This document shows, in pieces, positions 50,675 through 59,555 of a DNA stretch of 64,000 bases. The position numbers and the translations under genes were made by a program. Origin of the DNA: Thermopetrobacter sp. TC1 (lineage in GTDB: Bacteria > Pseudomonadota > Alphaproteobacteria > Rhizobiales > Aestuariivirgaceae); the NCBI RefSeq assembly GCF_000746275.1, contig NZ_KN050828.1:165384-229383 (forward strand). The letters run 5' to 3'. The notes below the pieces were generated by a model. It ran no database searches, was not told the DNA's origin, and saw nothing but the letters and a program-made list of their open reading frames with translations. Position 1 is the first letter of the stretch, and every line of letters begins with the position of its first letter.

Positions 50675-52525
50675 TTACGTGTCGGCCTGGCTTGGCTGGA
50701 TGCTGGTGGTCGGGCAGATCTGGGCGCAGACGGCGCAGCCGATGCACAGCCCCGGATCGATCTTCACCTTGTGATGCCCCTCATACCACTCATCACTCCA
50801 GGTCAGGGCCGGGCAGCCCAGATTCATGCAGGCCTGACAGGCAATACAGGTTTTCTGATCCACCACCATGGCCGGCCCGGTGATGCGCACCGGATCGATG
50901 ACACAGGGGCGATCGGCGATGACCACGGAGACGCCCTTGTATTCCACCGCCTCACGCAGGGCCTTGAACAGGGCGCTTAAGTCATAGGGATCGACAGTGC
51001 GCACCCATTTGACGCCGACGGCGCGGCAGATTTCCTCGTAGTCCACCTTGTGGGTCTTGTTGCCGCGAATGCCATAACCGGTGCCGGGATGATGCTGGCC
51101 GCCGGTCATGGCGGTGATGGAATTGTCGAGGATGACGACGGTGATGTTCACGTTGTTGTAGACGGCATCAATGAGCGGCGGAATGCCTGCGTGCAGGAAG
51201 GTGGAATCGCCGATGGTGGCGACGATGGGCCGCTCATTGTAGCCGGCGCGGGCCATGCCGATGGCGTTGGCGATGGAAGAGCCCATGGAGACGCAGGTGT
51301 CGATGGCCTTGAGCGGCTCGATGGCGGCCAGGGTATAGCAGCCGATGTCGCCGGCGACACGGGCATTCATGGTGCGCAGCACGTTGTAGGTGGACATGTG
51401 CGGACAGCCGGCGCAGAGCACCGGCGGGCGCACCAGGGGCTCGATGTCAAGCTCCTCCTCCGCGGCGGGCGGCGGCTCCAGAACACCGGCGGCGACGAAA
51501 CCATCACGCACGATTTCCGGAGAGAGCTCGCCCGTGCGCGGGAACCAGACCTTGCCTTCCACGGCAATGCCGAGGCGGCGCAATTCGTCCTCGACGATGG
51601 GCTCCAGCTCCTCCACGACGAAAAGCCGCTCCACGGACTCGGCGAATTCGCGCAGGCGATCCTCCGGCAGCGGCCAGGAGGCGGAAAGCTTCAGCACGGA
51701 AGCCTCCGGCAAGACCTCCTTAACGTAGGAATAGGGCACGCCAAGGGTGATGACACCAATGTCCTTGCGTCCCCATTCGATGCGGGAGAAAGGCTCCTGC
51801 GCGAAGAGCTCCTTCAAGCGCTGCTCCCGCTCCAGAAGGCGGGCATGCCTCTGGCGGGCATGGGCGGGGATCATGACGTTCTTGGCCGGATTTTCCTCGA
51901 AGGGCTTTCGGGGCACCTCTTCACGCTCGCCAATGCGCACCGGCGAGCGGGTGTGCGACAGGCGCGTGGTGGAACGCACGATCACGGGCGTGTCGTATTC
52001 CTCGGAGATGTCGAAGGCCGTCTTGACCAGTTCGTAGGCCTCCTGGGCATCGGCCGGCTCCAGACAGGGCACCATGGCCAGGCGGGCATAGATGCGGGTG
52101 TCCTGCTCGTTCTGGGAGGAATGAATGCCCGGATCGTCGCAGACGGTGATGACCAGGCCGCCGTTGACGCCAATATAGGTCTGGGACATGAGGGCATCGG
52201 CGGCGACATTGAGCCCCACATGCTTCATGGAGCAGAAGGCGCGCACCCCGGCGAAAGACGCGCCGATGGCGATATCCAGCGCCACCTTCTCGTTCACGGC
52301 CCATTCAACGGAAATGTCCTCGGCGGGATAGCGGGCGAGATTTTCCAGGATTTCCGTGCTGGGCGTGCCGGGATAGGCCGATGCCACCTTCACGCCCGCC
52401 TCCCAGGCGCCGCGGGCGATGGCCTCATTGCCCATCAGGGGGCGAATGGCTGGCTCTGTCTTTTGCGCGCCGGCATTGGTCTTGAGGCTGTCCATGTGTT
52501 GTCGATCCCTCCCATGACCGCACAT
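50675..52525 (-). CDS. iorA: Indolepyruvate:ferredoxin oxidoreductase alpha subunit
   Basis: Oxidative decarboxylation of aryl-pyruvates (indole-, phenyl-, hydroxyphenylpyruvate) to arylacetyl-CoA. The 616-residue protein has AYPGTPSTEILENLARYPAE, MKHVGLNVAADALMSQTYIG, a TPP motif ATIGDSTFLHAGIPPLIDAV ending VVILDNSITAMTGGQ, and a C-terminal ferredoxin part with CIACQACMNLGCPALTW and CIGCAVCAQICPTTSI. All are intact. It is the first gene of the six-gene minus-strand cluster; a perfect 7-bp inverted repeat lies about 100 bases upstream. Anaerobic-style enzymes of this kind also occur in aerobes using aromatic amino acids. Confidence 0.93.
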   Translation of the reverse strand: MCGHGRDRQHMDSLKTNAGAQKTEPAIRPLMGNEAIARGAWEAGVKVASAYPGTPSTEILENLARYPAEDISVEWAVNEKVALDIAIGASFAGVRAFCSMKHVGLNVAADALMSQTYIGVNGGLVITVCDDPGIHSSQNEQDTRIYARLAMVPCLEPADAQEAYELVKTAFDISEEYDTPVIVRSTTRLSHTRSPVRIGEREEVPRKPFEENPAKNVMIPAHARQRHARLLEREQRLKELFAQEPFSRIEWGRKDIGVITLGVPYSYVKEVLPEASVLKLSASWPLPEDRLREFAESVERLFVVEELEPIVEDELRRLGIAVEGKVWFPRTGELSPEIVRDGFVAAGVLEPPPAAEEELDIEPLVRPPVLCAGCPHMSTYNVLRTMNARVAGDIGCYTLAAIEPLKAIDTCVSMGSSIANAIGMARAGYNERPIVATIGDSTFLHAGIPPLIDAVYNNVNITVVILDNSITAMTGGQHHPGTGYGIRGNKTHKVDYEEICRAVGVKWVRTVDPYDLSALFKALREAVEYKGVSVVIADRPCVIDPVRITGPAMVVDQKTCIACQACMNLGCPALTWSDEWYEGHHKVKIDPGLCIGCAVCAQICPTTSIQPSQADT

Positions 52526-52627
52526 TCAGGCAAGGAACCAATCACATCGCCGGCGGCCTCGTCAAGAAATCTCCGACCGAAGTCTAAAAGCATAACGGTG
52601 CTCGCCTTGCGGCTTTAAAGGTGTTTT

Positions 52628-52655
52628 ATACAACATTACTTAGCGGCAGTTGTAT
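52628..52655. promoter_or_regulatory. Candidate operator upstream of iorA
   Basis: ATACAAC (52628-52634) and GTTGTAT (52649-52655) form a perfect 7-bp inverted repeat with a 14-base spacer (half-site centres two helical turns apart), 103 bases before the iorA start. It lies in the AT-rich part of the EF-G/iorA gap, next to TATAAA on the minus strand. The arrangement suits a dimeric TetR- or GntR-type repressor; no regulator gene is adjacent. Confidence 0.45.
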
Positions 52656-52726
52656 TATTTGCTCGCTTCGTGATATACGGCGCCTCTTTTTGATCTTCAT
52701 AATCATTTTCAGTAATTTTCTTATTG

Positions 52727-52757
52727 AAAAGGCCCATGGCAACGCATGCCATGGGCC
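52727..52757 (-). terminator. Rho-independent terminator of the EF-G-like gene
   Basis: A 10-bp perfect stem GGCCCATGGC (52731-52740) / GCCATGGGCC (52748-52757) with a seven-base loop; on the minus strand TTTTC follows. It lies about 60 bases past the stop codon and insulates iorA from the upstream gene. Confidence 0.85.
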
Positions 52758-52817
52758 CGAATGTCACGCTTGTCAGGCAAGACCAATCCGGCGGACAAAG
52801 CACGCCTTTCGCGGTGA

Positions 52818-54878
52818 TCAGCCTTCTCCGGCGCCGGCGCCGAAGCGGCGGATGACGTCTTCGGCGAGCTTGCCGGTGAGCTCCTGCATGTGATCGAAGG
52901 CGAACTCGAAGGTGCCCACCCCGGCGGTGGCCGATCGCAGCTCGACGATGAGATCGGCGATTTCCGCCTCGGGCATGTGGGCCTCCACGGTATCCCAGCC
53001 CGTCCAGCCCTCGCGCGGGGCAAAGCCCAGGATCTGGCCGCGATGGGCGGAGACGATCTGGGTCACCTTCGAGGTGGCCTCGCTGGGCACGTGGATCTTC
53101 ACGTGCACGATGGGCTCCAGCAGCACCGGCGAGGCCTCCTTCATCGCCTCGCTCATGGCCAGACGCGCGGCGAGCTTGAAGGCAAGCTCGGAGGAATCGA
53201 CGGTGTGATAGCTGCCGTCCTCAAGGGTGACGGCAATGTCCACCACCGGAAAGCCCAAGGGGCCGCGCTCGTTGTATTCCTTCACGCCCGCCTCCACGGC
53301 CGGGATGTACTGCTTGGGCACGACCCCGCCGGTGATGGTGTCGGAAAAGGCAAAGCCCTCGCCGCGGCCAAGCGGACGGATCGAGAGAATGACATCGCCA
53401 TACTGGCCATGACCGCCCGTCTGCTTCTTGTGACGACCGCGGGCGCGGGCGGGCTTGCGGATGGTTTCCTTGTACGCGATGCGGCGCGGATGGGCCTCGG
53501 CGGAGACGCCGAACTTCTCCTTCAGTTTCTCCAGCGCCACGCGCAGGTGCATCTCGCCCTGGCCCCACAGCACCATCTCGCCGGTGTCGGGATCATGCTT
53601 CAGCACAAGGGCGGGATCCTCTTCCATGAGCTTGGCGAGCGCGCCTGTAAGCTTCACCTCGTCCTTGCGGTCGGAGACGGTGAGCGCCATGCCATAGACG
53701 GGCTGCGGCCCGGGCGGAACGGCAATGTCGGGCAGCTCGGCCTTGTCAAGGGAGATGGCCTCGCCGGTGCCAATGCCCTCCAGGCGGCCAAGTGCTATCG
53801 CGTCGCCGGCGCGGGCAGGGCCGGAGATCTTGCGCGCCTCCTGACCGAACAGGGTGAACAGGCCACCGATGCGGGCGCTGTTGCCACCAGAGGCATGCAC
53901 GGTATCGCCGTCGGAAAGGCTGCCGGCGAGCACGCGCACCAGAGACATCTTGCCCTGCTGCAGATAGAAGGTCTTCATCACCCAGCCAACGCCTTTTGCC
54001 TCGGGATCGACGCCGAGACGGGCGGCCGTGCGTTCGATGCCATCCACATCGTGCCGCAGGGCCTTCATCAGGCGCAAGATGCCGTTCTCGTTTTCGGCCG
54101 AGCCAAGGAGAACAGGGGTGATCAGCCCCTCGGCCAGCTCCTTGTGCAGATCCTCGAAGATCTTGTCGGTGGGCGGCTCCATGTCGGAGAGCAGTGTTTC
54201 GAGCAGCTCGTCGTCATAGTCGGCGAGCTTCTCGAGCATCTCGAAGCGGGCTTCCGCCTCGCGATCCTTTTCCTCGGCCGGGATCTCCACCACCTCGGAC
54301 GGTGCATGCTCCCTGTAGATGTAGGCCCGCTCCAGGGCGAGATCGACGGTGCCGATGGCGATGCCATTCTTCCAGATGGGGATCTGGCGCAGAACCAGCG
54401 GCTGGCTGGAGGCCGGCTGCAGCCAGGCAAGCATGTCGCGCACGCCGCCCTCGGCCTTGTCGATCTTGTTGATGAAGATCAGACGCGGCAGGCCGATCTC
54501 GTCCAGCTGCTTCAAGATGAGCTGCAGGGCCGGCACCTTCTTGGGATCCGGCTCCATGACCACGACCGCCGCATCGCAGGCAACAAGGGCGGCGCGGGCA
54601 TCCTCGGCGAATTCCACCGAACCGGGACAATCGATGAAGGTGTAGGTATCGCCGAGAAATTCGGTGCTGGCCACGTTGACCTCAACGCTCATGCCATGGG
54701 CACGCGCCGCGGCAGAGGCATCGCCGACGGTGTTGCCCTCCTTTACCGAACCCATGCGGCTAATGGCGCCGGTGCGATGGAGAATGGCCTCCAAAAGCGT
54801 CGTCTTGCCGCTCTGATAGGGCCCGACCAGCGCGATGCACCGGGGGCCCGAAGGTCTGCCGCCTGTGGTCTCGGTCAT
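52818..54878 (-). CDS. EF-G-like translation-factor GTPase with altered switch II
   Basis: Paralogue of elongation factor G, 686 residues with all five EF-G domains. G1 is ALVGPYQSGKTTLLEAIL (Lys25), G4 is LIFINKIDKAEGG. Switch II reads DCPGSVEF (residues 83-90) where EF-G has DTPGHVDF: the catalytic histidine is Ser87. The switch I end HGMSVEVN also departs from RGITI. Domain IV contains ARGRHKKQTGGHGQYGDVIL and FSDTITGGVVPKQYIPAVEA. Its function is unknown; it is not the str-operon fusA, since no rpsL/rpsG/tuf is near. It is a single gene between the DUF992 gene and iorA with its own terminator. Confidence 0.88.
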   Translation of the reverse strand: MTETTGGRPSGPRCIALVGPYQSGKTTLLEAILHRTGAISRMGSVKEGNTVGDASAAARAHGMSVEVNVASTEFLGDTYTFIDCPGSVEFAEDARAALVACDAAVVVMEPDPKKVPALQLILKQLDEIGLPRLIFINKIDKAEGGVRDMLAWLQPASSQPLVLRQIPIWKNGIAIGTVDLALERAYIYREHAPSEVVEIPAEEKDREAEARFEMLEKLADYDDELLETLLSDMEPPTDKIFEDLHKELAEGLITPVLLGSAENENGILRLMKALRHDVDGIERTAARLGVDPEAKGVGWVMKTFYLQQGKMSLVRVLAGSLSDGDTVHASGGNSARIGGLFTLFGQEARKISGPARAGDAIALGRLEGIGTGEAISLDKAELPDIAVPPGPQPVYGMALTVSDRKDEVKLTGALAKLMEEDPALVLKHDPDTGEMVLWGQGEMHLRVALEKLKEKFGVSAEAHPRRIAYKETIRKPARARGRHKKQTGGHGQYGDVILSIRPLGRGEGFAFSDTITGGVVPKQYIPAVEAGVKEYNERGPLGFPVVDIAVTLEDGSYHTVDSSELAFKLAARLAMSEAMKEASPVLLEPIVHVKIHVPSEATSKVTQIVSAHRGQILGFAPREGWTGWDTVEAHMPEAEIADLIVELRSATAGVGTFEFAFDHMQELTGKLAEDVIRRFGAGAGEG

Positions 54879-55011
54879 GGCTTTAGCCCCTCCCTGTTGT
54901 CTTGTGCGGTTATCGTGCCTGCTTGCGATCGCAAGATCACCTTTCTTGGCCTGATCCCGAGATGTCCGCCTTCATGTCCCGGGGACGGGGGCGCAAGCGT
55001 TTCATCGGCGC

Positions 55012-55055
55012 CCGAAAACGCTCGGGGCGGAACCGGCCCCTTCCGGCTCCGCCCC
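55012..55055 (-). terminator. Rho-independent terminator of the DUF992 gene
   Basis: GGGGCGGA (55024-55031) pairs with TCCGCCCC (55048-55055); an inner CCGG / CCGG stem continues it. On the minus strand GAGCGTTTTC follows. It lies 10 bases after the stop. Confidence 0.75.
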
Positions 55056-55065
55056 GCAAGGCTGT

Positions 55066-55545
55066 TCATCTTACGGCTTTCAGTGTCAGCCCGGCCAGGC
55101 CGGCGGCGATGTTCACGCCCGTTTGCGTGGTCAGGCTGACCGGTTGCAGGGTAATTGAGCGCTTCAGGCCGCCGATGAGGGCGTTGGCGCCGATGCCCGT
55201 TCCCAGCGTGGCCTGTGCGGAGGCGCCGACATAGGAGCCCTCCAGCGCGCCGGGTTTGGTGCTGCCGGGGGCGAAGACGTTCCACATCAGGGATGTGCCC
55301 GTGGTCTCGCCGATATCGACGCCCACCTTGGTGATGCTGCCGACATAGCGCTCCTCGCGCCCCGAAGTGCTGCGGAACTTGCAGCGCAGAGTCTTCTTGG
55401 AATAGACGATGGCGCCCAGGCCACCATCGATGTGACAGGTGAGCACGCCGATCTTGACGAGCGCGTGCGCGGGAGCGGCGGCCATCACCGCCAAGAGCGC
55501 AACGCCGGCAAGAGCCGAAAGAACGGGGATTGTCCGCGGTTTCAT
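55066..55545 (-). CDS. DUF992 family secreted protein
   Basis: Small exported protein of unknown function common in Rhizobiales. From ATG 55545 (GGAGG upstream) the 159-residue protein has a Sec signal peptide (MKPRTIPVLSALAGVALLAV, cleavage after APAHA), then VKIGVLTCHIDGGLGAIVYS, KTLRCKFRSTSGREERYVGS and ITKVGVDIGETTGTSLMWNV, the DUF992 core. The C-terminus (LQPVSLTTQTGVNIAAGLAG) is a beta-rich hydrophobic segment. Two cysteines (in TCHI and LRCKF) could form a disulfide in the periplasm. The frame is open up to the tRNA-His but that part is noncoding. Confidence 0.88.
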   Translation of the reverse strand: MKPRTIPVLSALAGVALLAVMAAAPAHALVKIGVLTCHIDGGLGAIVYSKKTLRCKFRSTSGREERYVGSITKVGVDIGETTGTSLMWNVFAPGSTKPGALEGSYVGASAQATLGTGIGANALIGGLKRSITLQPVSLTTQTGVNIAAGLAGLTLKAVR

Positions 55546-55919
55546 TCTGATCCTCCCAAATGTCAACGGCCTGATTGCAGCCGAAGCGGGTTTCGGCATC
55601 CCGTATGACCTTCCGACAGGACCGCACTGCGCAATGCTCCAAATCCTCAAGCCCAAGCGCGGCCCCAAGATGCCGGATCCGTTTCCGCCCCCCAGCCTGG
55701 CGAATCCAGTCCACCACCTATTGCAGCCCTTGGCAAGGGGGACTGCCTTGATGCGGATCAACCACGAACAGAAACGGCAAGAACTCAGGTTGTTTTCTGA
55801 TGAAAACAGACCATGCCGCCCAAACAGCAAGAAACAGACATCACGCCCATGCATGGGCGCTGAGCACTCTTCATGTGCCCGGATGTGAAAGCAGTGCTTA
55901 AAGAGCTGTGCGGGAGAAA
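55546..55919. other. Intergenic region between DUF992 and tRNA-His
   Basis: 374 bases with no gene, repeat or hairpin I can support. A long reading frame crosses it only as an extension of the DUF992 frame into the tRNA, with no protein-like features. It presumably holds the DUF992 promoter. Confidence 0.5.
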
Positions 55920-55996
55920 TGGTACAGCTGGGTGGACTCGAACCACCGACCCCCAGATCCACAATCTGGTGCTCTAACCAACTGAGCTACAGCTGC
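55920..55996 (-). tRNA. tRNA-His (anticodon GTG), without encoded G-1
   Basis: 77 bases with encoded CCA. The anticodon stem CCAGA / TCTGG encloses TTGTGGA, anticodon GTG. The acceptor is GCAGCTG / CAGCTGT with a G1-U72 wobble, and the discriminator is A73. The base at -1 is T, so the G-1 that most tRNA-His genes encode is missing. Absence of G-1 with A73 has been reported for a large alphaproteobacterial group. The T-arm GGTGG TTCGAGT CCACC is regular. Confidence 0.97.
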
Positions 55997-56338
55997 ACAC
56001 AAGATTTGAGCAATATCTCAGACACGGCGGCGTGCCGTGTGCGGGGGCAAATTATTCCGTGGCGCGGGGGATTTCAAGAGGATTTTTCGCCTTCCCGATC
56101 GGCCAGAGAATTGAAAGGTCGCACAGGCGGCCTGCATGCCTTTCGGGATCATGAATTTGCACGGATCCTGCATGCAAAGGCGATACCCGGGGGGATGAGG
56201 GCGCATTGTCGCCTTTTTGCCGCTTTCGCTGTATCAGAATGCGACAGAAGGGCGTATCATGCGCGCACAACAGCGCGGCTTGCGAATCAGAATGAACCGT
56301 ATGGATTGTGACATCGGCGAGGACAGGCCAGGAACAGA
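55997..56338. other. Intergenic region before the histidine kinase
   Basis: 342 bases with no gene. A GGCGA / TCGCC pairing around 56178-56215 followed by a T-run (CGCCTTTTTGC) is a weak terminator-like signal with no gene feeding it. AGGAACAG precedes the kinase ATG. Confidence 0.4.
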
Positions 56339-59300
56339 ATGACGGTCCTTGATCCAGAGCAGCTCAAAAAATCGCCCCGGCCCGCCTTTCTCTGGGATCC
56401 GGCCCGGCGGCGCATCGCCTGGGCCAATGCGGCCGCTGTCGCCTGGTTCAATGAGGACGGGCTGATTGAGCTGCAGGAGCGCCCGTTTGATGCGCGCGAG
56501 CCGGGCGTGGCGGCGCTGGCCGATCTGGCGCGCGAAGCCCTGGCCAACACGGCCGAGCATCGCCCGCTGCCGGAAAAGGGCATGGCGGTATCGCTTGAAT
56601 TTCCGTCCACCGGGCGCAGCAAGGCGCTTTCGGCGCATGCGCATCTGCATGCGCTGCCCGACGGGCGGCCGGGCCTGCTCATTGTGGCCGATGCGCCGCT
56701 GCTCGCCGATGATGCGTGTGCAACGCCGCTTTTGCGCGAGGTTCTGGATGCCATGCCGCTGGCCGTGGCGGCCATCGATGCGCGCGGGCGGCTGCTTTAT
56801 GCCAATCCGGCGGCGTTTGAGCTGTTTGATGCCGATGCGCTTGGCGGGCTGTCCGCCCTGTTTGCGGACGAGCGGGATCTTGCCGATTTCCTCTCTCGCG
56901 CGCGCAAGGCCGGCGTGGCCAGCCGCACGGTGACGGCGCCGACCCGGTTTGGTGACAGGCGCATCCGCCTGCTGGCGCGGCCGCTGGATGAGCGCCTGCA
57001 TGCGGTGGAGGCCTTTTCGCTGATCCTTGAAGACATCACGGACCGGCATGCGCAACTCGAGCCGGATCATGAACCGGGTGCCTTGGCACAGGCCCTGGAC
57101 AAGAGGTCCCTAAGCCAAGAGTCTGGTGGCTCACGCGAGGATGTTGAGGCCAAAACGCCGGCCAAGAAGACAACGCCGGATGCCACCGAGGAAGAGACGA
57201 AAGCTGCGGATGATACACAAGCCGCATCACCGCGCCGGCCCCTGCCGCTTTCGGAAGAGGACATTGCCATTTTCAGGCGGCTGAGCGAAGGCGCCCCGGC
57301 AGCGGCTAGCGCGGCCGATGAAACGGCCGATAAAACGGCTGATGAAAGGCGGGATGCCGAAACCCGCCTGAAAGAGACGGCAGCCGAAACGCCGGAGACC
57401 GCCAGCGAAAAACCCCTTGCGGATGACGCGGCCGCAGATGACACGGCCGTAAAGGAAACGGCGGTGTCTGCCCGCACGTCTTCCGAGAAGGCGCGCCCGG
57501 TGCCGGCTTCATCGACCATGGCGTCTCGCTCATCGGGGCGCGTGCGGCCGGAGGTGCCGCCGCTGGTGCAGGAGGTGCTCGATCATCGCCCCGATCCCAT
57601 CATCCTGCATCGCGACGGACGGTTTCATTACGCCAATGCGGCGGCGCGCACCCTGTTCGGCATGGCGCTTGAGGATGCGGGCTGGGATGCGCTGACCGAA
57701 CAGCTGCGCGCGGCCAGCGAGGAAGCACCGCTTGCGCTGAACACGCAAGAAGGCGTGCGGACGTTTCATCTGCGGCGGGATGTCTTTCCCTGGCGGGATG
57801 GCGCGCTGGTGCAGGTAACACTCTTTTCCGATAAACAGGATGTCGCCGTTGCTTCTCGGGAGGCCGCATCTGCGGGCAGGGAAACGGCCTCGGAAAGCAG
57901 CGCGGCCAATCCCCCGACGACTCGGCATGAAACGGCGGCCTCTGAACCGGAGGAGAAGACGACACCCCCGGTGAAAGCGGAAAGCCCCGCCCCTGCCGCC
58001 GATGAAGACGCATCAAAAGACACAGCGGGCGAAGAGAAACGGATTGCGCCTCAGCCCAAGCGCGCGCCTGTGAAAATCATCTCCATCCGCCCCCGCGCCC
58101 ATGGGCAGGACATTGCGGCGAATCAAACGGCGCCTTCTGACCTGGAGAGCGGCGATGAGGCACCTTCCGCTGGAGATGCAAAAGAGGCGAAAAGACACTC
58201 CGAATCCATGACGGCCGAGACAGCCGCCAACTCGGCCACGTCCAGCGATGTGACAACACCGGAATCGGCAACGGATGCGAAAACCGGCCCGGAGAACGGT
58301 CCTTCCGATGAAATGGCGCTGATCCCGCAGCCTTCGGAAAAGGCGGCGGAGCCCCCATCCGCTGGCGGCTATTGCGTTCCGGAAACGCTGGATGAAGAGC
58401 TGCGCGCCATTCTGGATACGGCAACCGACGGGATCATCACGCTCAATCGCAAGGGCGAGATCCTTTCCTTCTCCGCCGGCGCGGAGGCGCTGTTTGGCCT
58501 GAGCACGGCAGAGGCGGTGGGCCGGCCCTTTGCCGATCTGCTGGAAGGTGAATCCCGCAAGGTCGTGACCGATTATCTGGATGCTATCGCCAGCGGCGGT
58601 CACATGGCGGCGATCTACAACGAAGGCCGGGAAGTGACGGCGCGGGCCGCCGGCGGCGGCAAAATTCCGCTGTTCATCACCATCGGCAAGCTCGGACGCA
58701 GCGACGAGGCGGAAAGGCCCGACAACAAGGCGGCCTTCTGCGTGGTGGTGCGTGACATTACGCAATGGAAGAAGACGGAGAGCGAGCTGCGCCGCGCCAA
58801 GGAGGCGGCGGAGCGCTCACTGGCGCAGAAAACGGAATTTCTCGCCGCCATCTCGCATGAGCTGCGCACGCCGCTGAATGCCATCCTCGGCTTTTCCGAC
58901 GTGATGCGCAACGAGCGCTTCGGCGCCATCGGCAACGAGAAATACAAGGGCTATGCCAACGATATCTATCAGTCCGGCGAGCATCTGCTCAGCCTGATCA
59001 ATGATCTGCTCGACCTTTCGCGCATCGAGGCCGGCAAGTTCGAGATGCGCTTTGCCGACGTAGACGTGAAGGCCGTGGCGGAAGAGGCCCTGCAGATGAT
59101 GCAGGAGCAGGCGGCGCAGGCGCGCGTGATCCTGCGGCGTTCCATTCCGGATGACCTGCCGCGGGTGGTGGCCGATGCACGGGCACTGAAGCAGATCCTG
59201 CTCAATCTGCTGTCCAATGCCGTGAAATTCACCGAACCGGGCGGGCAGGTAATGCTTTCGGCCCGCACCACGCGCCGCGGGGAGCTGGAGATCGTCGTGC

Positions 59301-59524
59301 GCGATACCGGCATCGGCATGAGCGCGGAAGAGCTGGAGCGGGCGCTGCAGCCCTTTGAGCGCATCACCGGCAAGGGCCGAAAGGACAAGCCGGGGACGGG
59401 CCTTGGCCTGCCCCTGACCAAGGCGCTGACGGAGGCCAATCACGCCCGCTTCGAGATCGACAGCGAACCGGGCAAGGGCACGCGCGTGCGCATTATCTTT
59501 CCCACCCAGCGGGTGCTGGCCTGA
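56339..59524 (+). CDS. PAS-domain histidine kinase of the PdhS/DivJ cell-cycle type
   Basis: 1061-residue sensor kinase with no transmembrane segment. Order: PAS-like segments at about 1-130 and 135-235; a first low-complexity linker rich in Ala, Glu, Thr and Lys (245-400); a PAS-like segment (LVQEVLDHRPDPIILHRDGR, about 405-500); a second similar linker (500-680); a PAS domain (DEELRAILDTATDGIITLNR, about 684-800); the dimerisation domain with phospho-His840 in FLAAISHELRTPLNAILGFS; and the ATPase with LNLLSNAVKFTEPGGQVMLS, VRDTGIGM and GTGLGLPLTKALTEANHARF. It ends FPTQRVLA, as I recall for PdhS-type kinases that phosphorylate DivK/PleD-like regulators. Such kinases often localise to a cell pole. 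The linkers probably act as flexible spacers. It is a single gene with convergent purN 31 bases away. Confidence 0.9.
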   Translation: MTVLDPEQLKKSPRPAFLWDPARRRIAWANAAAVAWFNEDGLIELQERPFDAREPGVAALADLAREALANTAEHRPLPEKGMAVSLEFPSTGRSKALSAHAHLHALPDGRPGLLIVADAPLLADDACATPLLREVLDAMPLAVAAIDARGRLLYANPAAFELFDADALGGLSALFADERDLADFLSRARKAGVASRTVTAPTRFGDRRIRLLARPLDERLHAVEAFSLILEDITDRHAQLEPDHEPGALAQALDKRSLSQESGGSREDVEAKTPAKKTTPDATEEETKAADDTQAASPRRPLPLSEEDIAIFRRLSEGAPAAASAADETADKTADERRDAETRLKETAAETPETASEKPLADDAAADDTAVKETAVSARTSSEKARPVPASSTMASRSSGRVRPEVPPLVQEVLDHRPDPIILHRDGRFHYANAAARTLFGMALEDAGWDALTEQLRAASEEAPLALNTQEGVRTFHLRRDVFPWRDGALVQVTLFSDKQDVAVASREAASAGRETASESSAANPPTTRHETAASEPEEKTTPPVKAESPAPAADEDASKDTAGEEKRIAPQPKRAPVKIISIRPRAHGQDIAANQTAPSDLESGDEAPSAGDAKEAKRHSESMTAETAANSATSSDVTTPESATDAKTGPENGPSDEMALIPQPSEKAAEPPSAGGYCVPETLDEELRAILDTATDGIITLNRKGEILSFSAGAEALFGLSTAEAVGRPFADLLEGESRKVVTDYLDAIASGGHMAAIYNEGREVTARAAGGGKIPLFITIGKLGRSDEAERPDNKAAFCVVVRDITQWKKTESELRRAKEAAERSLAQKTEFLAAISHELRTPLNAILGFSDVMRNERFGAIGNEKYKGYANDIYQSGEHLLSLINDLLDLSRIEAGKFEMRFADVDVKAVAEEALQMMQEQAAQARVILRRSIPDDLPRVVADARALKQILLNLLSNAVKFTEPGGQVMLSARTTRRGELEIVVRDTGIGMSAEELERALQPFERITGKGRKDKPGTGLGLPLTKALTEANHARFEIDSEPGKGTRVRIIFPTQRVLA

Positions 59525-59555
59525 TCCTTGCGGCCATATGGCGGAAGGCTGACGG

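Noticed and set aside
55546-55962. N-terminal extension of the DUF992 gene reaching into tRNA-His
   Set aside because: The extension translates part of the tRNA and lacks a signal peptide; the ATG at 55545 with GGAGG and a signal peptide is clearly the start.
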